From positions 1,178,001-1,242,000 of the forward strand of contig NZ_CP032627.1 in assembly GCF_003627095.1 (NCBI RefSeq): a stretch of 64,000 nt of DNA, written 5' to 3'. The notes under the pieces were generated by a model. It was given only the letters and a program-made list of their open reading frames with translations, made no database searches and was not told where the DNA came from. Origin of the DNA: Lactococcus allomyrinae. GTDB taxonomy: Bacteria > Bacillota > Bacilli > Lactobacillales > Streptococcaceae. The translations under genes and the position numbers were made by a program. Positions 52,237 through 63,651 of the stretch are shown here, piece after piece (within the stretch, counting starts at the first letter, position 1; each line of letters starts with the position of its first letter).

Positions 52237-53327
52237 TTAATTATTTCTTTCACAAGATTGTAAAGCCGCTCGCTTGCATCTGGTACGCCTGCTTTACGAC
52301 TATTTTCTGCCATTTGCTGGTAGTTGTTCTCGTCCTTGAAAATTTCATTGATGATTTCAATCATCACTTCGCCTGTTAACTCACTGTCTGGAATCATTTT
52401 AGCAGCATTTATTTTGACTAGTGCTTGAGCATTCTTGGTTTGATGGTCTGCAGTCACATTAGGACTAGGTACAAAAATCGTCGGTAAACCTAATGCTGTG
52501 ATTTCCGCAATAGTCGTCGCTCCAGCACGGCAAAGAATTAAATCCGAAGCTGAAAGAACTTCAAGCATATTTGAAATATATGGACGTATTGCTATATTTT
52601 GGCTATTTTCATAAGGAGCAAAACACTCGTGGTCTTCATCATAGTAAATTTGACCAGATGCATAAATCACTTGATAGTTTTGTTCAACAAATTGAGGTAG
52701 GGCTTGTTTTACTGCCTCATTTATCGTCATAGCACCACGTGAACCACCAAAAATCACGACCGTTTTCTTGCCTTTTTGTAGATGATATTCACTTTCTAAA
52801 ACATCTGAGTGTTTCAAATCTGCAACTTCTTGAGCCCGCGGATTTCCAGTGAAAACTGTCTTTTCGGCTGGAAAGAACGGTTTTGCAGCTTCAAATGCAA
52901 CCGCAATCTTTGTCACGTGCTTACTTAGAAATTTATTTGTGATTCCTGGAATTGAGTTTTGCTCGTGAATAAGCGTCGGGATTCTCAATTTTTCTGCGGC
53001 ATAGAGTACAGGCCCTGCGACATATCCACCTGTACCAATAACAACATCTGGCTGAAATTCTTGGATTAATTTTTTAGCATCACGCGCTGATTTGAGAAAT
53101 TTCGCAATTGTTCTGAAATTATCTAAACTTAGCGAACGCTTGAATCCTTGCACGTCTACCGTTTGGAAATCTATGCCTGCTGCTGGAACAATTTTATTTT
53201 CCAGTCCACGCGTCGTCCCAACATATAGGATTTTTGAGTCCGGCTCAACTGTTTTAAGGTAGTTAATGAAAGCAAGCGCTGGATAAATATGTCCACCCGT
53301 TCCGCCGCCTGTAATGATAATTCGCAT
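52233..53327 (-). CDS. murG: UDP-GlcNAc:lipid I transferase MurG
   Basis: The 364-residue membrane-associated enzyme turns lipid I into lipid II. The N-terminal [14 protein letters not shown] and the C-terminal [27 protein letters not shown] motif are both intact. The ATG at 53327 follows TTGGAGAACAAA; an apparent start 4 codons earlier is that TTG. Its 3' end overlaps divIB by 4 nt. Confidence 0.95.
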   Translation of the reverse strand: MRIIITGGGTGGHIYPALAFINYLKTVEPDSKILYVGTTRGLENKIVPAAGIDFQTVDVQGFKRSLSLDNFRTIAKFLKSARDAKKLIQEFQPDVVIGTGGYVAGPVLYAAEKLRIPTLIHEQNSIPGITNKFLSKHVTKIAVAFEAAKPFFPAEKTVFTGNPRAQEVADLKHSDVLESEYHLQKGKKTVVIFGGSRGAMTINEAVKQALPQFVEQNYQVIYASGQIYYDEDHECFAPYENSQNIAIRPYISNMLEVLSASDLILCRAGATTIAEITALGLPTIFVPSPNVTADHQTKNAQALVKINAAKMIPDSELTGEVMIEIINEIFKDENNYQQMAENSRKAGVPDASERLYNLVKEIIK

Positions 53328-53457
53328 TTTGTTCTCCAATTTTAACTTGGGGTTTTTGGTTCACTGACAGAATCCTGTCAGTTTTATTTTTTCTACATTA
53401 GATGTGTATTTATAGACTAGAACCTCGTCAGCACAGACCTTTTCACTGATGAGGTCG

Positions 53458-54807
53458 TCATTTCAATTTTTCAAAGCTAGCGATGAACAAGTCGCCTCGC
53501 TCTTCAAAAGTTTTATATTGGTCCCAACTTGCACAAGCAGGACTCAATAGAATGACATCTCCTATTTCTGTTTGTGGAAGAATTTCTTCTAGTGCTGTGG
53601 CAACATTTTCACTGTGAAAGACTGGAATGTCTAATTTTTCCGCAGTTTTCTGCAATTTTGGTGCAGTCTCCCCAAAGACAACCATTCCTTTTAAACCAAT
53701 CAAATCTGGTTCAAGTGTGTCAAAGCCATTTCCACGATCTAAACCACCTGCCAGTAGCCAAAGTTTGCTATTATCTAAACCTGAAAGTGCTTTCTGAGTG
53801 GCCAAGATATTTGTCGCTTTACTGTCGTTATAAACTTTGCGTCCATCAAGTTCTCCGAGATATTGAAGACGATGTTTCACACCAGAAAATGTTGTCAGCA
53901 CTGACAGAATGGAAGCATTACTGACAGCACGCAGTTTTGCTACCGCAATTGCAGCAAGTGCATTTTCCACATTATGTTCACCTGGAAGAGCAAGTGCTGC
54001 AACATTCATGATAAATTCATCTTTAAAATAGATTTTACCATCAAGAACATAAGCTCCTGCTACTTTTTCTTTTGTTGAAAATGGAACAACTGTTGCCTTT
54101 GTCAGAGAACTCAAGGCTTTACATTTTTCTTGATTAAAATTCAAAATCAATAAATCATCTGCCGTCATATTCTCTTGGATTCGCCATTTTGCAGCTTCAT
54201 AAGCTTCTTGTGAGCCATGATAATCCAGATGTGCTGAAAAAAGATTGGTAATCACAGCGATTTGGGGTTTAAATGTCTTGATTCCCATCAATTGGAAACT
54301 TGAAAGTTCCATGACAAGGTTGTCAGTACTGACAGCTTTTGATGCTACTCCTGAGGCAGGAAAACCAATATTTCCTGATAGTTTTGCAGCCTTACCGCCA
54401 GCATTTAAGATATCTGCAATCAGCGTTGTCGTTGTTGTTTTTCCGTTTGTCCCAGTTATTCCAATAATCGGTGCAACGCTTACCAAATAAGCCAGTTCAA
54501 CCTCGGTGATGACAGGAATATTTAGAGAAATTGCCCGCTCAACCATTGGATTATCATAACGAATTCCTGGATTTTTTACCATCAGTGCAAAATCTTCATC
54601 TAACAAATCCAATGGATGGCTACCACAGATGACTTTAACTCCTTCTTCAAGCAATTCCTGTGCTTCTTTATTTTCTGCGAAGGGCTTGCCATCGTTTACT
54701 GTAACAATCGCGCCTAAATCATGTAAAAGTCTAGCTGCAGCTAAACCTGATTTTGCTAAACCAAGCACCAAAATTTTTTTATCTTCAAACGTTGTGATTT
54801 TTTTCAT
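53458..54807 (-). CDS. murD: UDP-MurNAc-L-alanine:D-glutamate ligase MurD
   Basis: The 449-residue cytoplasmic ligase adds D-Glu to UDP-MurNAc-Ala. The ATP-binding [11 protein letters not shown] (about 118-128), [12 protein letters not shown] and the DSKATN segment are present. A CTGACAG/CTGTCAG pair lies in the 130-nt gap to murG (53361-53381), and more units lie inside the gene (about 53897, 54316). Confidence 0.95.
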   Translation of the reverse strand: MKKITTFEDKKILVLGLAKSGLAAARLLHDLGAIVTVNDGKPFAENKEAQELLEEGVKVICGSHPLDLLDEDFALMVKNPGIRYDNPMVERAISLNIPVITEVELAYLVSVAPIIGITGTNGKTTTTTLIADILNAGGKAAKLSGNIGFPASGVASKAVSTDNLVMELSSFQLMGIKTFKPQIAVITNLFSAHLDYHGSQEAYEAAKWRIQENMTADDLLILNFNQEKCKALSSLTKATVVPFSTKEKVAGAYVLDGKIYFKDEFIMNVAALALPGEHNVENALAAIAVAKLRAVSNASILSVLTTFSGVKHRLQYLGELDGRKVYNDSKATNILATQKALSGLDNSKLWLLAGGLDRGNGFDTLEPDLIGLKGMVVFGETAPKLQKTAEKLDIPVFHSENVATALEEILPQTEIGDVILLSPACASWDQYKTFEERGDLFIASFEKLK

Positions 54808-55111
54808 TTTTTATTCCTTTTTTGGATTCAACACATCATCGTATTCACGAGATGACTTTATCCAAAGTTGCAAGCTCAATCTTTCCATCTTTCATTGCAA
54901 AATTTTGCTTCTGCTCCTTACAACTTTATCTCATCTATTTTACCCCTAATTCCGCTTTTTTTCAACAGTCTTACCACTCACCCTTTCTGTCAGTGAATTT
55001 TTTGCTGACAAAAACGACTTACAAATTGTAAGTCGCTGACAAATCTTATCTCATCTGCATCATTTCTGATTAACTATGACAAACTAACAGATTAACATTG
55101 CAACGTCAAGT

Positions 55112-55453
55112 TTACAAAGCCTCTCCATCTTCCTCACCAGTACGAATACGAACGACACGCTCAACAGGTTGAATAAAAATTTTTCCATCACCCACTTCTC
55201 CTGTCTGAACAGCTGTGGCAATAACAGCAACAATCTCGTCCACTTCTTGATTAACGCAGACAATCTCTATTTTTATTTTTGAAAGTAATGTCGTTTCAAT
55301 TTTTTGCCCACGGACATATTCTATAAAACCTTTTTGTTGACCATAACCAAGAACTTGAGAAACTGTCATACCATGCACAATTCCATTTTCAACCAATGCT
55401 TTTTTTAAGTCTTCTAGCTTATCTCCTCGAATGATTGCTTCTATTTTTTTCAT
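55112..55453 (-). CDS. glnK: Nitrogen regulatory PII protein GlnK
   Basis: The 113-residue protein has the PII fold with T-loop ([18 protein letters not shown]) and the C-terminal [26 protein letters not shown] ATP-binding segment. Aligned on QKG and RG, the Tyr uridylylated in enterobacterial PII is Ile here, fitting a lack of GlnD in lactococci. The ATG at 55453 follows GTGAGGAAAAA. It follows amtB and would control ammonium uptake by binding AmtB. Confidence 0.93.
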   Translation of the reverse strand: MKKIEAIIRGDKLEDLKKALVENGIVHGMTVSQVLGYGQQKGFIEYVRGQKIETTLLSKIKIEIVCVNQEVDEIVAVIATAVQTGEVGDGKIFIQPVERVVRIRTGEEDGEAL

Positions 55454-55558
55454 TTTTTCCTCACTTTCCCTCACTGACAACTGACAGAAATTCTATCAGT
55501 AAACTTTACAAAACTGTCAGTAATTTTTTTGCATTTATCCATAAAAATACTCTCAAAA

Positions 55559-56800
55559 TCAAGAATCCAATCCCAAAAACGTAGGATAAGCAGTTTCCTC
55601 ATGTTCACTATCATCAAGTCCAATTGCCTCAGCTCGGTCAGTGACACGAATCGGCATAAACAGAGTAATCCCTTTGATAATCACCAAACTCATCACAGCA
55701 GAGAAAACAATTGTAAAAATTACTGCTAATAAATTAGCCAAAAGTAGATTACCAGAGCCATAAATCAAGCCAACATAATCTTTATCAGGAGAAAGCGCAG
55801 GTGTGGCAAAAATTCCTGTCATAATTCCACCAAACATCCCACCAATTCCATGACATCCAAAAGCATCCAAAGCATCATCATAACCAAACTTTTTCTTTAC
55901 AACACTAATCATGAAAAAGCAGATAGGACTCACTAAAAATCCAATAATAAGAGACGACCAAAGCGAAACATACCCTGCACCAGGAGTAATCGCAACTAGT
56001 CCAACAACAGCTCCTGAACAAGCTCCAACTACAGATGGTTTACCAATGATAAGTTTTTCCAACAACATCCAAGATAACATCGCACTTGCTGCCGCCGTAT
56101 TTGTTGTCATAAAAGCATTAATAGCCACACCATTTGCTGCAAGCGCTGATCCTGCATTAAATCCAAACCATCCAAACCATAAAAGCCCAGCTCCTAGCAC
56201 CACAAAAGGAATATTGTGTGGCCGATATTCTAAGCGCTCATAATCACGCCGTTTCCCAAGAACAATTGCCAATACAAGTCCTGTCACACCACTCGAAATA
56301 TGCACAACATCACCACCGGCAAAGTCAATCGCATGAATCTGAGCCAAAAATCCACCACCCCAAACCATATGTGCCAAAGGATAATAAACTAGAAGCAGCC
56401 AAACAACCATAAAAATCAATAGCGGAGTAAAACGCATTCTACCAACCACAGCACCCGTAATTAACGCTACTGTAATAATCGAGAACATCATTTGAAATCC
56501 GCTGAACAATCCATCAGGAATGTGACTAGCTGGAAATAACGAATTTTTTGCCATATCCACACCATTCATAAATAAATGCTGAAAATCTCCAATAAAACTA
56601 CCACCACCAGAAAAAGATAAACTAAATCCAGCAATCACCCAAAGTATCGAAGCAAGTGCCATCGGTGCCAAAGACATCATCATGTTATTCAAAACATTCT
56701 TTCGACGTCCCAGCCCTCCATAGAAAAAAGCAAGTGCAGGTGTCATTAATAAAACCAATGCAGAACAAATTAAAATAAAAGCAATTGAGCCTGTCTCCAT
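55559..56800 (-). CDS. amtB: Ammonium transporter AmtB
   Basis: The 413-residue channel has 11 membrane segments and Amt signatures (PALAFFYGGLGRRKNVLNNM, DFAGGDVVHISSGVTGL, DAFGCHGIGGMFGG), including the twin His of the pore. The ATG at 56800 follows AAAGGAGG; an upstream extension is unsupported. Two GlnR boxes lie about 400 nt upstream, and glnK follows. Confidence 0.95.
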   Translation of the reverse strand: METGSIAFILICSALVLLMTPALAFFYGGLGRRKNVLNNMMMSLAPMALASILWVIAGFSLSFSGGGSFIGDFQHLFMNGVDMAKNSLFPASHIPDGLFSGFQMMFSIITVALITGAVVGRMRFTPLLIFMVVWLLLVYYPLAHMVWGGGFLAQIHAIDFAGGDVVHISSGVTGLVLAIVLGKRRDYERLEYRPHNIPFVVLGAGLLWFGWFGFNAGSALAANGVAINAFMTTNTAAASAMLSWMLLEKLIIGKPSVVGACSGAVVGLVAITPGAGYVSLWSSLIIGFLVSPICFFMISVVKKKFGYDDALDAFGCHGIGGMFGGIMTGIFATPALSPDKDYVGLIYGSGNLLLANLLAVIFTIVFSAVMSLVIIKGITLFMPIRVTDRAEAIGLDDSEHEETAYPTFLGLDS

Positions 56801-57207
56801 ATCAACCTCCTTTAAAATGCGTGAAATACTCATCATGAAATCACTAATTTCCTCACGTCAGAGAGTTAACAAATGATTCAATCACTTGAAAAAGTCCGTA
56901 CTATGGCTAATTCGTTGCAAAAATCAACAACGGATTGACTTCATGGTGCGAACTCAGCACCATGATACGTCAATCACAGTTACCACTAATAAAATTCAAT
57001 CAGATTTTAAAGTGAAATTAGTATATACAGCATATACCACCAAGAATCAGCAGCCCATCTACCTTTCTATGGAATAATATATACCAAAGCTATAATGCAT
57101 CAAACCATCTCCAAGCAATTCACTTTGAGTGCTTCTTTACCAAAGTACCAAATAATAGAATTTATAGTCATTCTAAACAGATAAAATTTACTCTATTTTC
57201 TGACAAT
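56801..57207. other. Long leader of amtB with repeat-like hairpins
   Basis: The 400-nt stretch between amtB and its GlnR boxes contains TGGTGCgaactcaGCACCA (about 56940-56963) and a GATTGACTTCATGG stretch similar to the repeat fragments at 34.48 and 37.96 kb. No gene is convincing. A possible TTGTCA-N17-TATCTG promoter on the minus strand starts near 57206. Confidence 0.4.
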
Positions 57208-57214
57208 TCATTCA

Positions 57215-57284
57215 TGTTATAAATTATAACATGAATTTCTAAAAAAGCAAGTATTTTTTATATTCCATGTCATAAAACATAACA
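57215..57284 (-). promoter_or_regulatory. Two GlnR operator boxes upstream of amtB-glnK
   Basis: TGTTATAAATTATAACA (57215-57231) and TGTCATAAAACATAACA (57268-57284) both match the GlnR consensus TGTnA-N7-TnACA exactly. Their centres are 53 bp apart, about five helical turns. The first lies within a 27-bp perfect palindrome. They should repress amtB-glnK when nitrogen is plentiful. Confidence 0.88.
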
Positions 57285-57318
57285 TATAAATCAAATGAAT
57301 ACCCCTAGTCTACAAAAA

Positions 57319-57346
57319 AGAGAGGTTAGCACTCTGCCAACTCTCT
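57319..57346 (-). terminator. Terminator of the covRS operon
   Basis: AGAGAG and CTCTCT arms with inner pairs enclose a ~12-nt loop, followed by TTTTTT on the minus strand. Confidence 0.8.
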
Positions 57347-57435
57347 AATACTCATTTATTTCCTAATTTCTTAAATGACAAGACATATGAAACTTACTGG
57401 ATTTTAAAACGTGATTAATATAATATCTATCAGCT

Positions 57436-58914
57436 TTAGTCCAATTTAGGAATTTTTAATATGAAAGTTGAGCCAACACCAAGCTCAGACTCTACCTCAA
57501 TTTTTCCTTTATAATTCTCCGCTAGACGCGCCATGATTGACAATCCGAGTCCTGTTCCACCAATATCTCTATTTCTTGCCTTATCGGCTCTGAAAAAACG
57601 CTCAAAAAGGTGTTGAATATCTTCCTTAGAAATACCTATTCCTTTATCAGAAACTTTCGTAATCACATATTCTTCATCCTCATCAATCGTGATTATAACT
57701 GACTTTCTATCATCAGGTGAATATTTTGCCGCATTATCTAACAAAATACTTAATGCTTGCTCATAATGATTTGGATAAATTTTTGCCCTAGTCTCCTCAC
57801 TCACTTTTTGAATCAGCTCAATTTCAAATTCCTGACGCACCAAAGCAAAATTTTTCACCGCGTGTTTACAAACTTTTACCACATCACAATCCAGTTCACT
57901 ACTAGATAAATCAACATTTTCAAGCCTTGCAAGTGCAAGCATCTCCTCTAGCATCTTTTTCATCCTTGAAATTTCAAACTGACTTGCCTGCAAGGATTCA
58001 TCCAAAATCTCAGCATCATTCTTTCCCCAACGATTAAGTAGATTAATATGCCCATCCAATACAGCAAGTGGTGTCCTAAGCTCATGAGAAACATCTGAAA
58101 CAAAGCGTTTTTGTTGCTCTACGTAAGCATTAGTTTTCATCATCATTTCATTATAAACATGGGCAAGTTCCTCAATTTCATCACCCGTCTTAATCTCAAT
58201 CGGTTTAAACTCACCTGTCGGATCTTCAGCAACTTCCTGCATCCCTTTATGTAACTTTTCCAAAGGTCTCATAAAATAATGAGCCATGAAGTAACCAATA
58301 ATCTGAGCTATAATCAACGCAACAACTTCTAAAACCAAGAGAGAAATCAATAGAAGATTACTTACTTTATGATAAGAAGTTAAATCATAAAAGGCCTGTA
58401 AATATCCAATCACCTTACCTGTTGACTTAGAAACAATCTCTCTTTCAACCAAAAATCCAGGATTTTTACCATCAAACTGCTTAATTTCATTATTTTTTAA
58501 ATTCATGAAACCAAATGAACGAGGATGTGTTGAATAAAGCAAGTGTTTATCAACATCATAAATGTAAAAAGCTTTTCGACTACCAATCATACTCATCAAT
58601 GTTTGCTCTTCAGAAGAATGATTACCAGGCTTTATGGTTGCTGTATAGTCAATATATTGATGTAAAGTTTCCGAAGTTAAGGGCTCCTTTGCCTCGGAGA
58701 GTACACTCTCAATATTTGTCATTGAATTTAATACAACATTTTTCTCCTCATTGATGAAGGTGGTTATTGTCGCCTGATAAATCACAACTGCAAATACCGT
58801 AAAGGTGATAAAGCAAAAAACTGTATTAGCAAAAGCCCATCTAAGCATAATACTTCTTTTAGATGAGCTTTCATTTGTATTCTCTATTTCTTTGGGCGTT
58901 TTATTTTTTTTCAT
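57436..58914 (-). CDS. covS: Sensor histidine kinase, CovS/CsrS-like
   Basis: The 492-residue membrane kinase has one helix (about 27-48), an extracellular domain (about 49-188), a second helix (about 190-212), HAMP, a HisKA domain with phosphorylated His in FVSDVSHELRTPLAVLDGH (near 275), and an ATPase domain with NAAKYSP, DKGIGIS and GGTGLGLS. It follows its response regulator by 8 nt. The H-box and partner match CovS; in L. lactis the equivalent is called KinA. The signal is unknown. Confidence 0.85.
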   Translation of the reverse strand: MKKNKTPKEIENTNESSSKRSIMLRWAFANTVFCFITFTVFAVVIYQATITTFINEEKNVVLNSMTNIESVLSEAKEPLTSETLHQYIDYTATIKPGNHSSEEQTLMSMIGSRKAFYIYDVDKHLLYSTHPRSFGFMNLKNNEIKQFDGKNPGFLVEREIVSKSTGKVIGYLQAFYDLTSYHKVSNLLLISLLVLEVVALIIAQIIGYFMAHYFMRPLEKLHKGMQEVAEDPTGEFKPIEIKTGDEIEELAHVYNEMMMKTNAYVEQQKRFVSDVSHELRTPLAVLDGHINLLNRWGKNDAEILDESLQASQFEISRMKKMLEEMLALARLENVDLSSSELDCDVVKVCKHAVKNFALVRQEFEIELIQKVSEETRAKIYPNHYEQALSILLDNAAKYSPDDRKSVIITIDEDEEYVITKVSDKGIGISKEDIQHLFERFFRADKARNRDIGGTGLGLSIMARLAENYKGKIEVESELGVGSTFILKIPKLD

Positions 58915-58922
58915 CTTACATT

Positions 58923-59615
58923 CTACTTACGTTCACGCATCACGTATCCCAAACCACGTACCGTTTGAATATAGCTTTCATGTCCTTCAACATCAATTTT
59001 GTTGCGAAGATAACGAATATAGACATCAACAACATTTGTTTCTGTTCCTTCTTCATATCCCCAAACCTGTGAGACCAAATGTTCACGAGTCACAACATCA
59101 CCAACATTTTGCATCAAAGTCAAAAGTAAGTCGTATTCACGGCGAGTAAGGTCAATGACCTTTTTACCACGATGCACTGTACGATTCGTTTTATCAATCA
59201 CTAAATCTCTGAAAGTCGTATTTTCTGATTGTTCTACCGCATGAGCATGATCTTCACGACGGAAAAACGCACGAACACGCGCCAACAGTTCTTCAATAGC
59301 AAATGGTTTAGTAATGTAGTCGTCTGCACCAATATCAAGACCAGCCACTCGGTCCATTGTAGAATCACGTGCTGTCATCATAATAATCGGTGTGTCTTTT
59401 TCTTTACGCAAACGACGAGCCACCTCAAAACCATCAAGTTCTGGTAACATCAAGTCCAACAAAAGTAAATCATAATCTTTTGCTAGAGCTTCTTCAAGAC
59501 CTGAACGACCATTATCTTTAATCTCTGTTGAATATCCCTCATGTTCTAATTCAAGTGAAACAAAGCGTGCTAAATTTTTCTCATCCTCTATAATCAATAT
59601 TTTTTTCGATGTCAT
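58923..59615 (-). CDS. covR: OmpR-family response regulator, CovR/LlrA-like
   Basis: The receiver has phospho-acceptor Asp54 in LLLLDLMLPELDGFEVARRL, and Thr and Lys switch residues in MMTARDS and ITKPFAIEELLARVRA. A C-terminal winged helix follows (LTRREYDLLLTLMQNVGDVVTREHL). The sequence closely follows streptococcal CovR across both domains (ILIIEDEKNLARFVSLEL; YIRYLRNKID; TVRGLGYVMRE). It is first in the two-gene operon with the kinase. Confidence 0.9.
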   Translation of the reverse strand: MTSKKILIIEDEKNLARFVSLELEHEGYSTEIKDNGRSGLEEALAKDYDLLLLDLMLPELDGFEVARRLRKEKDTPIIMMTARDSTMDRVAGLDIGADDYITKPFAIEELLARVRAFFRREDHAHAVEQSENTTFRDLVIDKTNRTVHRGKKVIDLTRREYDLLLTLMQNVGDVVTREHLVSQVWGYEEGTETNVVDVYIRYLRNKIDVEGHESYIQTVRGLGYVMRERK

Positions 59616-59769
59616 ATCTTCTCCTTCTTAAAAAAATCTGTATAATTTGCTATCTTATAATGCTATTATAATATAAATTTAATTTATCTACAAACTATTT
59701 GCTGGAATTATTAAAATTGATTCCGCTTACCTTTACTCTGTTATCACTAACAGATAAAATGAGAACCCT

Positions 59770-60306
59770 CTAATCAAATAGTCCATCTAAACCTACGAAC
59801 GGAGATTTTTTTTCATCTTGTTTTTCTTCTTGTTGCTTTTTATAATCTTCCTCGGTGAGTACCGACCAAAATTTTCCCATTGGCATTGCTTCATCTTCTT
59901 CATTTTCCGCCAGTACTCTTAAAGGAATTTCCAACAAAATATTGTCAGCCACAGATTCATCCAGACTAATCAAATCTTTATCTAAGATAAAAATCATATC
60001 ATTATCTAACAGTTCTTGATTTTCATTTGCATTTTCTTTTGTGGTAAAAATTTCATTGACAACCACTTCCATCGGATATTCTACTGCTCTTAAACTTCTT
60101 GATGAAGGCAAAGTCAGAACCGTCTTCAACTGATAATCCAGATAGAATAGTCCATCTTCATAGTTCACTTCACCCATGGTTTCAATAATAGAGCAATCAA
60201 GAATTTCTGACGAACGTGCCAATAATTCCTCATGCAAATCTAAATTTTCTTCAAAATTAATGTGTTTTTTCTTAGTTATCTCATTTAAAGACCATTTCAT
60301 ATTCAT
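59770..60306 (-). CDS. yceD: YceD/DUF177 family protein
   Basis: The 178-residue acidic protein matches the YceD family (DCSIIETMGEVNYEDGLFYLDYQLKTVLTLPSSRSL), linked to 23S rRNA and large-subunit maturation. In many bacteria it precedes rpmF, but not here. The ATG at 60306 follows TTGGAGAACG; an upstream TTG start is unsupported. No cysteines typical of some members are visible. Confidence 0.8.
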   Translation of the reverse strand: MNMKWSLNEITKKKHINFEENLDLHEELLARSSEILDCSIIETMGEVNYEDGLFYLDYQLKTVLTLPSSRSLRAVEYPMEVVVNEIFTTKENANENQELLDNDMIFILDKDLISLDESVADNILLEIPLRVLAENEEDEAMPMGKFWSVLTEEDYKKQQEEKQDEKKSPFVGLDGLFD

Positions 60307-60342
60307 CGTTCTCCAATTATTTTTCAAGATGATTTATACTAG

Positions 60343-60790
60343 TTCATCTCTAAAAGGCTTTAGACATTTAGCTGTATGAGCTGCAATGATGCTGTCTTTG
60401 GCGATTGGGAAAAGCATTGCTTTTTCTTTTTCATCCGCAACCTTAACACAGCGTATAAAACGCAAACTTTCACTTCTAAAAGTATTTTAAAAGTGAAACA
60501 GTATCAGTAATTTTCTCTACCATCAACTTGTCTTATTTTACATTATTTTTAGTTTTTATCCCAGTAATATTTATCATTTCCCACGAAATCCAAAGCATTG
60601 CTAATACTCTTTCATTTCTACAAGCTTCTTTTAGAAAGGACTACGCTACGTTTTCAATGCACCATGTCTAAGCTGCCGAAATATTTTGCCACACCGTTAT
60701 TTCAGTATTCCGCTATTCGTTTGCTTAGGAACACGTCCTACCCTTGTTGATTATACTTTTCTTATCTGTGTATCCTTGCAATTCATCTAC
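60343..60790. repeat. Decayed repeat region
   Basis: The 590-nt gap between yceD and rpmE2 begins with TATACTAGTTCATCTCTAAA (60339-60358), the end motif of the hairpin family. GGCGATTGGGAAAAGCATTG (60397-60416) follows, matching 21153-21174. Further on are AAGTATTTTAAAAGTGAAACAGTAT (similar to 8062-8086) and TCTAGTATAAACC (60802-60814). I see no coding sequence that I can support. Confidence 0.5.
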
Positions 60791-60831
60791 TAAATTCTCA
60801 ATCTAGTATAAACCTATGAGCCCATAGTATA

Positions 60832-60855
60832 AAAAGCTGCCTATTGACAGCTTTT
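60832..60855 (-). terminator. rpmE2 terminator
   Basis: AAAAGCTG (60832-60839) and CAGCTTTT (60848-60855) form the stem, with a T-rich run on the minus strand. Confidence 0.8.
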
Positions 60856-60893
60856 CATCTTCAAAAATAAAAATGGTCGATTGACCATCTCTA

Positions 60894-61139
60894 TTATTGT
60901 TTGCCGTATTTCTTTTCGAATTTCGCGATACGTCCGTCCGCTGCTTGGAATTTTTGACGACCTGTGTAGAATGGATGTGAGTCTGAAGAGATTTCAACAC
61001 GAATCAATGGATAAGTGTTACCGTCTTCCCACTCAACAGTTTCTTTAGAGCCTTTTGTTGAGCCAGACAAAAATTTGTAACCAGTTGTTGTGTCCATAAA
61101 CACTACTTCTTGGTACTTAGGATGGATATTTTGTTTCAT
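60894..61139 (-). CDS. rpmE2: 50S ribosomal protein L31 type B
   Basis: The 81-residue protein has the L31 signature [19 protein letters not shown] and [14 protein letters not shown]. It lacks the zinc-binding CxxC cysteines of type A, so it is the zinc-independent form. The ATG at 61139 follows AAAGGAAATTC; the 27 codons read through upstream are not supported. Confidence 0.95.
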   Translation of the reverse strand: MKQNIHPKYQEVVFMDTTTGYKFLSGSTKGSKETVEWEDGNTYPLIRVEISSDSHPFYTGRQKFQAADGRIAKFEKKYGKQ

Positions 61140-61300
61140 CGTTAGAATTTCCTTTCTGCCTTGGACTGTTTGCCAGACCAAAGTTGTACGAATACTTAAA
61201 CATTTTATCAAATTCATCATAAAATTTCAAGTAAAAATTTTTATTTGTCAAGAAAAAAACTTTACATCTTCTTTTAACATTATATTTTTATACTTTTATA

Positions 61301-62380
61301 CTAAGCTTCTACCTTAAATGTATCCATGAGATCCATAAAATCATCGAAAAGATAACTTGCATCATGTGGACCAGGTGCTGCATCTGGGTGAAATTGAACA
61401 GAAAAAGCAGGGAAACGACGATGTCTTACTCCCTCAACAGAGTTATCATTGATTTCCACATGAGTAATCATCAAATCTTCTGGTAAGTTTTCACCATCCA
61501 CTGCATAACCATGATTTTGTGAAGTAAAATCAACGCGTCCTGTAGCAATTTCACGAACTGCATGGTTAAATCCACGATGTCCAAACTTCATCTTATAAGT
61601 TGTGGCACCATTTGCTAAGCTAAACAGTTGATGACCTAAGCAAATTCCAAAAATGGGAATTTTTCCTTGAATCCCACGAATCATCTCTATCGCCTCCGGA
61701 ACATCTGTAGGATCCCCAGGTCCATTTGTCAGCATGACTCCATCTGGATTCATATCTAAAATTTCATCAGATGTTGTATTATATGGAACAACTGTGATGT
61801 TACATTGACGCTTTGAAAGTTCCCGTAAAATACTATGTTTAAGTCCAAAGTCTACAACAACAACTTTCCTCCCTGTATTTGGTGAAGGATATGCCGTTGT
61901 TGTACTACTGGTTTCGACTTGATTCGTTGGTAATACGGTAGCTTTTAGTTGACTCATTTGATGTTCTACTTCGTCTTTTGCTTGAACAAGAGCTGCTTTC
62001 ATCGTTCCGTGTTCGCGAACAATCTTTGTGATTGCTCGCGTATCTATACCTGAGATACCAGGGATATTTTTTGCTTTAAGAAACTCATCAAGAGACATTT
62101 GCATCCGCCAATTCGAAGGACGACGCGCTGCTTCATGAACAACTATTGCCTTACAAGTCGGGTGGATAGATTCGTAGTCATCACGATTCACACCATAATT
62201 ACCAATAATTGGATAGGTAAACGTTAGAATTTGCCCATTGTAAGATTGATCGGTGATTGATTCTTGGTAACCTGTCATCCCAGTACTAAAAACCAGCTCT
62301 CCCGTTACATCAAGGTTTGCCCCAATCGCCTCTCCCTCAAAAATTGTGCCATCTTCCAAGATTAAGAGTCTCTTGCTCAT
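61301..62380 (-). CDS. carA: Carbamoyl-phosphate synthase small subunit
   Basis: The 359-residue glutaminase subunit supplies ammonia to CarB. The class I amidotransferase triad is visible: Cys in [10 protein letters not shown], and His/Glu near the end in [15 protein letters not shown]. The N-terminal CPSase domain ([15 protein letters not shown]) is complete. I choose the second of two adjacent ATGs (62380) for spacing to AAGAGATA. It follows pyrB, as in lactococcal pyrimidine operons. carB is not adjacent. Confidence 0.94.
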   Translation of the reverse strand: MSKRLLILEDGTIFEGEAIGANLDVTGELVFSTGMTGYQESITDQSYNGQILTFTYPIIGNYGVNRDDYESIHPTCKAIVVHEAARRPSNWRMQMSLDEFLKAKNIPGISGIDTRAITKIVREHGTMKAALVQAKDEVEHQMSQLKATVLPTNQVETSSTTTAYPSPNTGRKVVVVDFGLKHSILRELSKRQCNITVVPYNTTSDEILDMNPDGVMLTNGPGDPTDVPEAIEMIRGIQGKIPIFGICLGHQLFSLANGATTYKMKFGHRGFNHAVREIATGRVDFTSQNHGYAVDGENLPEDLMITHVEINDNSVEGVRHRRFPAFSVQFHPDAAPGPHDASYLFDDFMDLMDTFKVEA

Positions 62381-62643
62381 CATTATCTCTTTTCTGTTCT
62401 TATTTTCCGTATTTGAAGTGATTATAGTCACCTGCTTCACACTAACTAGCTTCAGCAATGTGTGTCATGCCGTTCATTATGAAGTTTGAAATATCATCTG
62501 ACTAATCAAGGTTTCACTCATCCACCCAATTAGAATTCAAGTCTATTATTCTACATTTAGATATTATGCAAGACACAATTTAATTTCTAAGTATAAGGAG
62601 ATGAAATTAAATGATATTGCCTTACTTTATAAGTACACTTATA

Positions 62644-63651
62644 TTAGACTATTGTTTCTAAGTTAGAACTTATTGCTCCCGAAATGCTTGCACCTACAAC
62701 TTTTAGATTTTTTTCTTGTTTGATTTCATTTTGTTTTTGCATGATTGCCTCAAGAATTGCCATACGTGTGTAAACACCATTGCTCATTTGTTGAACAATA
62801 CGACTTTGTGGACTTTCAACTAAATTATCCGAAATTTCTACATCACGGTTTACTGGTGCTGGATGCATGATGATTGCCGTTGGTTTAAGCAATCTAGCTC
62901 TTTCTTCAGTCAAACCAAATTGTCTATGATAAGATTCTTTTGAGAAAACTTCTCCACTTGAGTGGCGTTCATGTTGAACACGTAGTAACATATGAACATC
63001 CAGTTCAGGAAGGATACGGTCAAGGTTGGCATAATGTCCGTAGGCATCAAATTCTTCACTGTACCATGCTGCTGGACCTGTGAAATAAAGCTTCGCTCCC
63101 AATTTTTTAAGCATCATCATGTTTGATTTTGCAACACGTGAATGTGTCAAATCACCAGAGATTGCAATTTTTAAACCTTCAAATCTGCCGAATTCTTCAT
63201 AAATCGTCATCAAGTCAAGTAAACATTGGCTTGGATGTTGACCTGAACCATCTCCACCATTGACAATGGCACAAGTGATATTTTCAGAATTGACAAGTTC
63301 TTCATAGTAATGTTCGACACCTGAGCGGATAACGCAAACTTCAACACCTAAAGCACACAGTGTCAATACTGTATCATAAAGTGTTTCTCCCTTGCTGATT
63401 GAACTGGCTTGGGCATCAAATTCAAGGACGTCCAATCCCAGTTTTCGTTCAGCAATATGGAAACTGTGGTGAGTTCGTGTACTGTTTTCAAAGAATAAAT
63501 TTGAGGCAAAAGTCTGTTTAGGTAGATTAAATTCTGCTGTACCTGATTTATGGGCCTGCGCTCTTTTGATTAATGCCATCACTTCTTCAGTACTTAGATT
63601 TTCCATTGTTGTGAGGTTTGACAAACTTACTAATCCGTTTTTTACTGACAT
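62644..63651 (-). CDS. pyrB: Aspartate carbamoyltransferase catalytic subunit
   Basis: The 335-residue enzyme makes carbamoyl aspartate. The carbamoyl-phosphate-binding motif [11 protein letters not shown] and the HPSQCLLD and [10 protein letters not shown] segments are intact. A C-terminal extension of about 25 residues ([16 protein letters not shown]...) makes it longer than the usual ~310. AAAGGAGACC precedes the ATG. It lies between pyrP and carA. Confidence 0.95.
   Translation of the reverse strand: MSVKNGLVSLSNLTTMENLSTEEVMALIKRAQAHKSGTAEFNLPKQTFASNLFFENSTRTHHSFHIAERKLGLDVLEFDAQASSISKGETLYDTVLTLCALGVEVCVIRSGVEHYYEELVNSENITCAIVNGGDGSGQHPSQCLLDLMTIYEEFGRFEGLKIAISGDLTHSRVAKSNMMMLKKLGAKLYFTGPAAWYSEEFDAYGHYANLDRILPELDVHMLLRVQHERHSSGEVFSKESYHRQFGLTEERARLLKPTAIIMHPAPVNRDVEISDNLVESPQSRIVQQMSNGVYTRMAILEAIMQKQNEIKQEKNLKVVGASISGAISSNLETIV

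Noticed and set aside
57061..57300. Promoter-distal small ORFs between covS and amtB
   Set aside because: The region is AT-rich with stop codons in all frames; the palindromes are explained by GlnR boxes.
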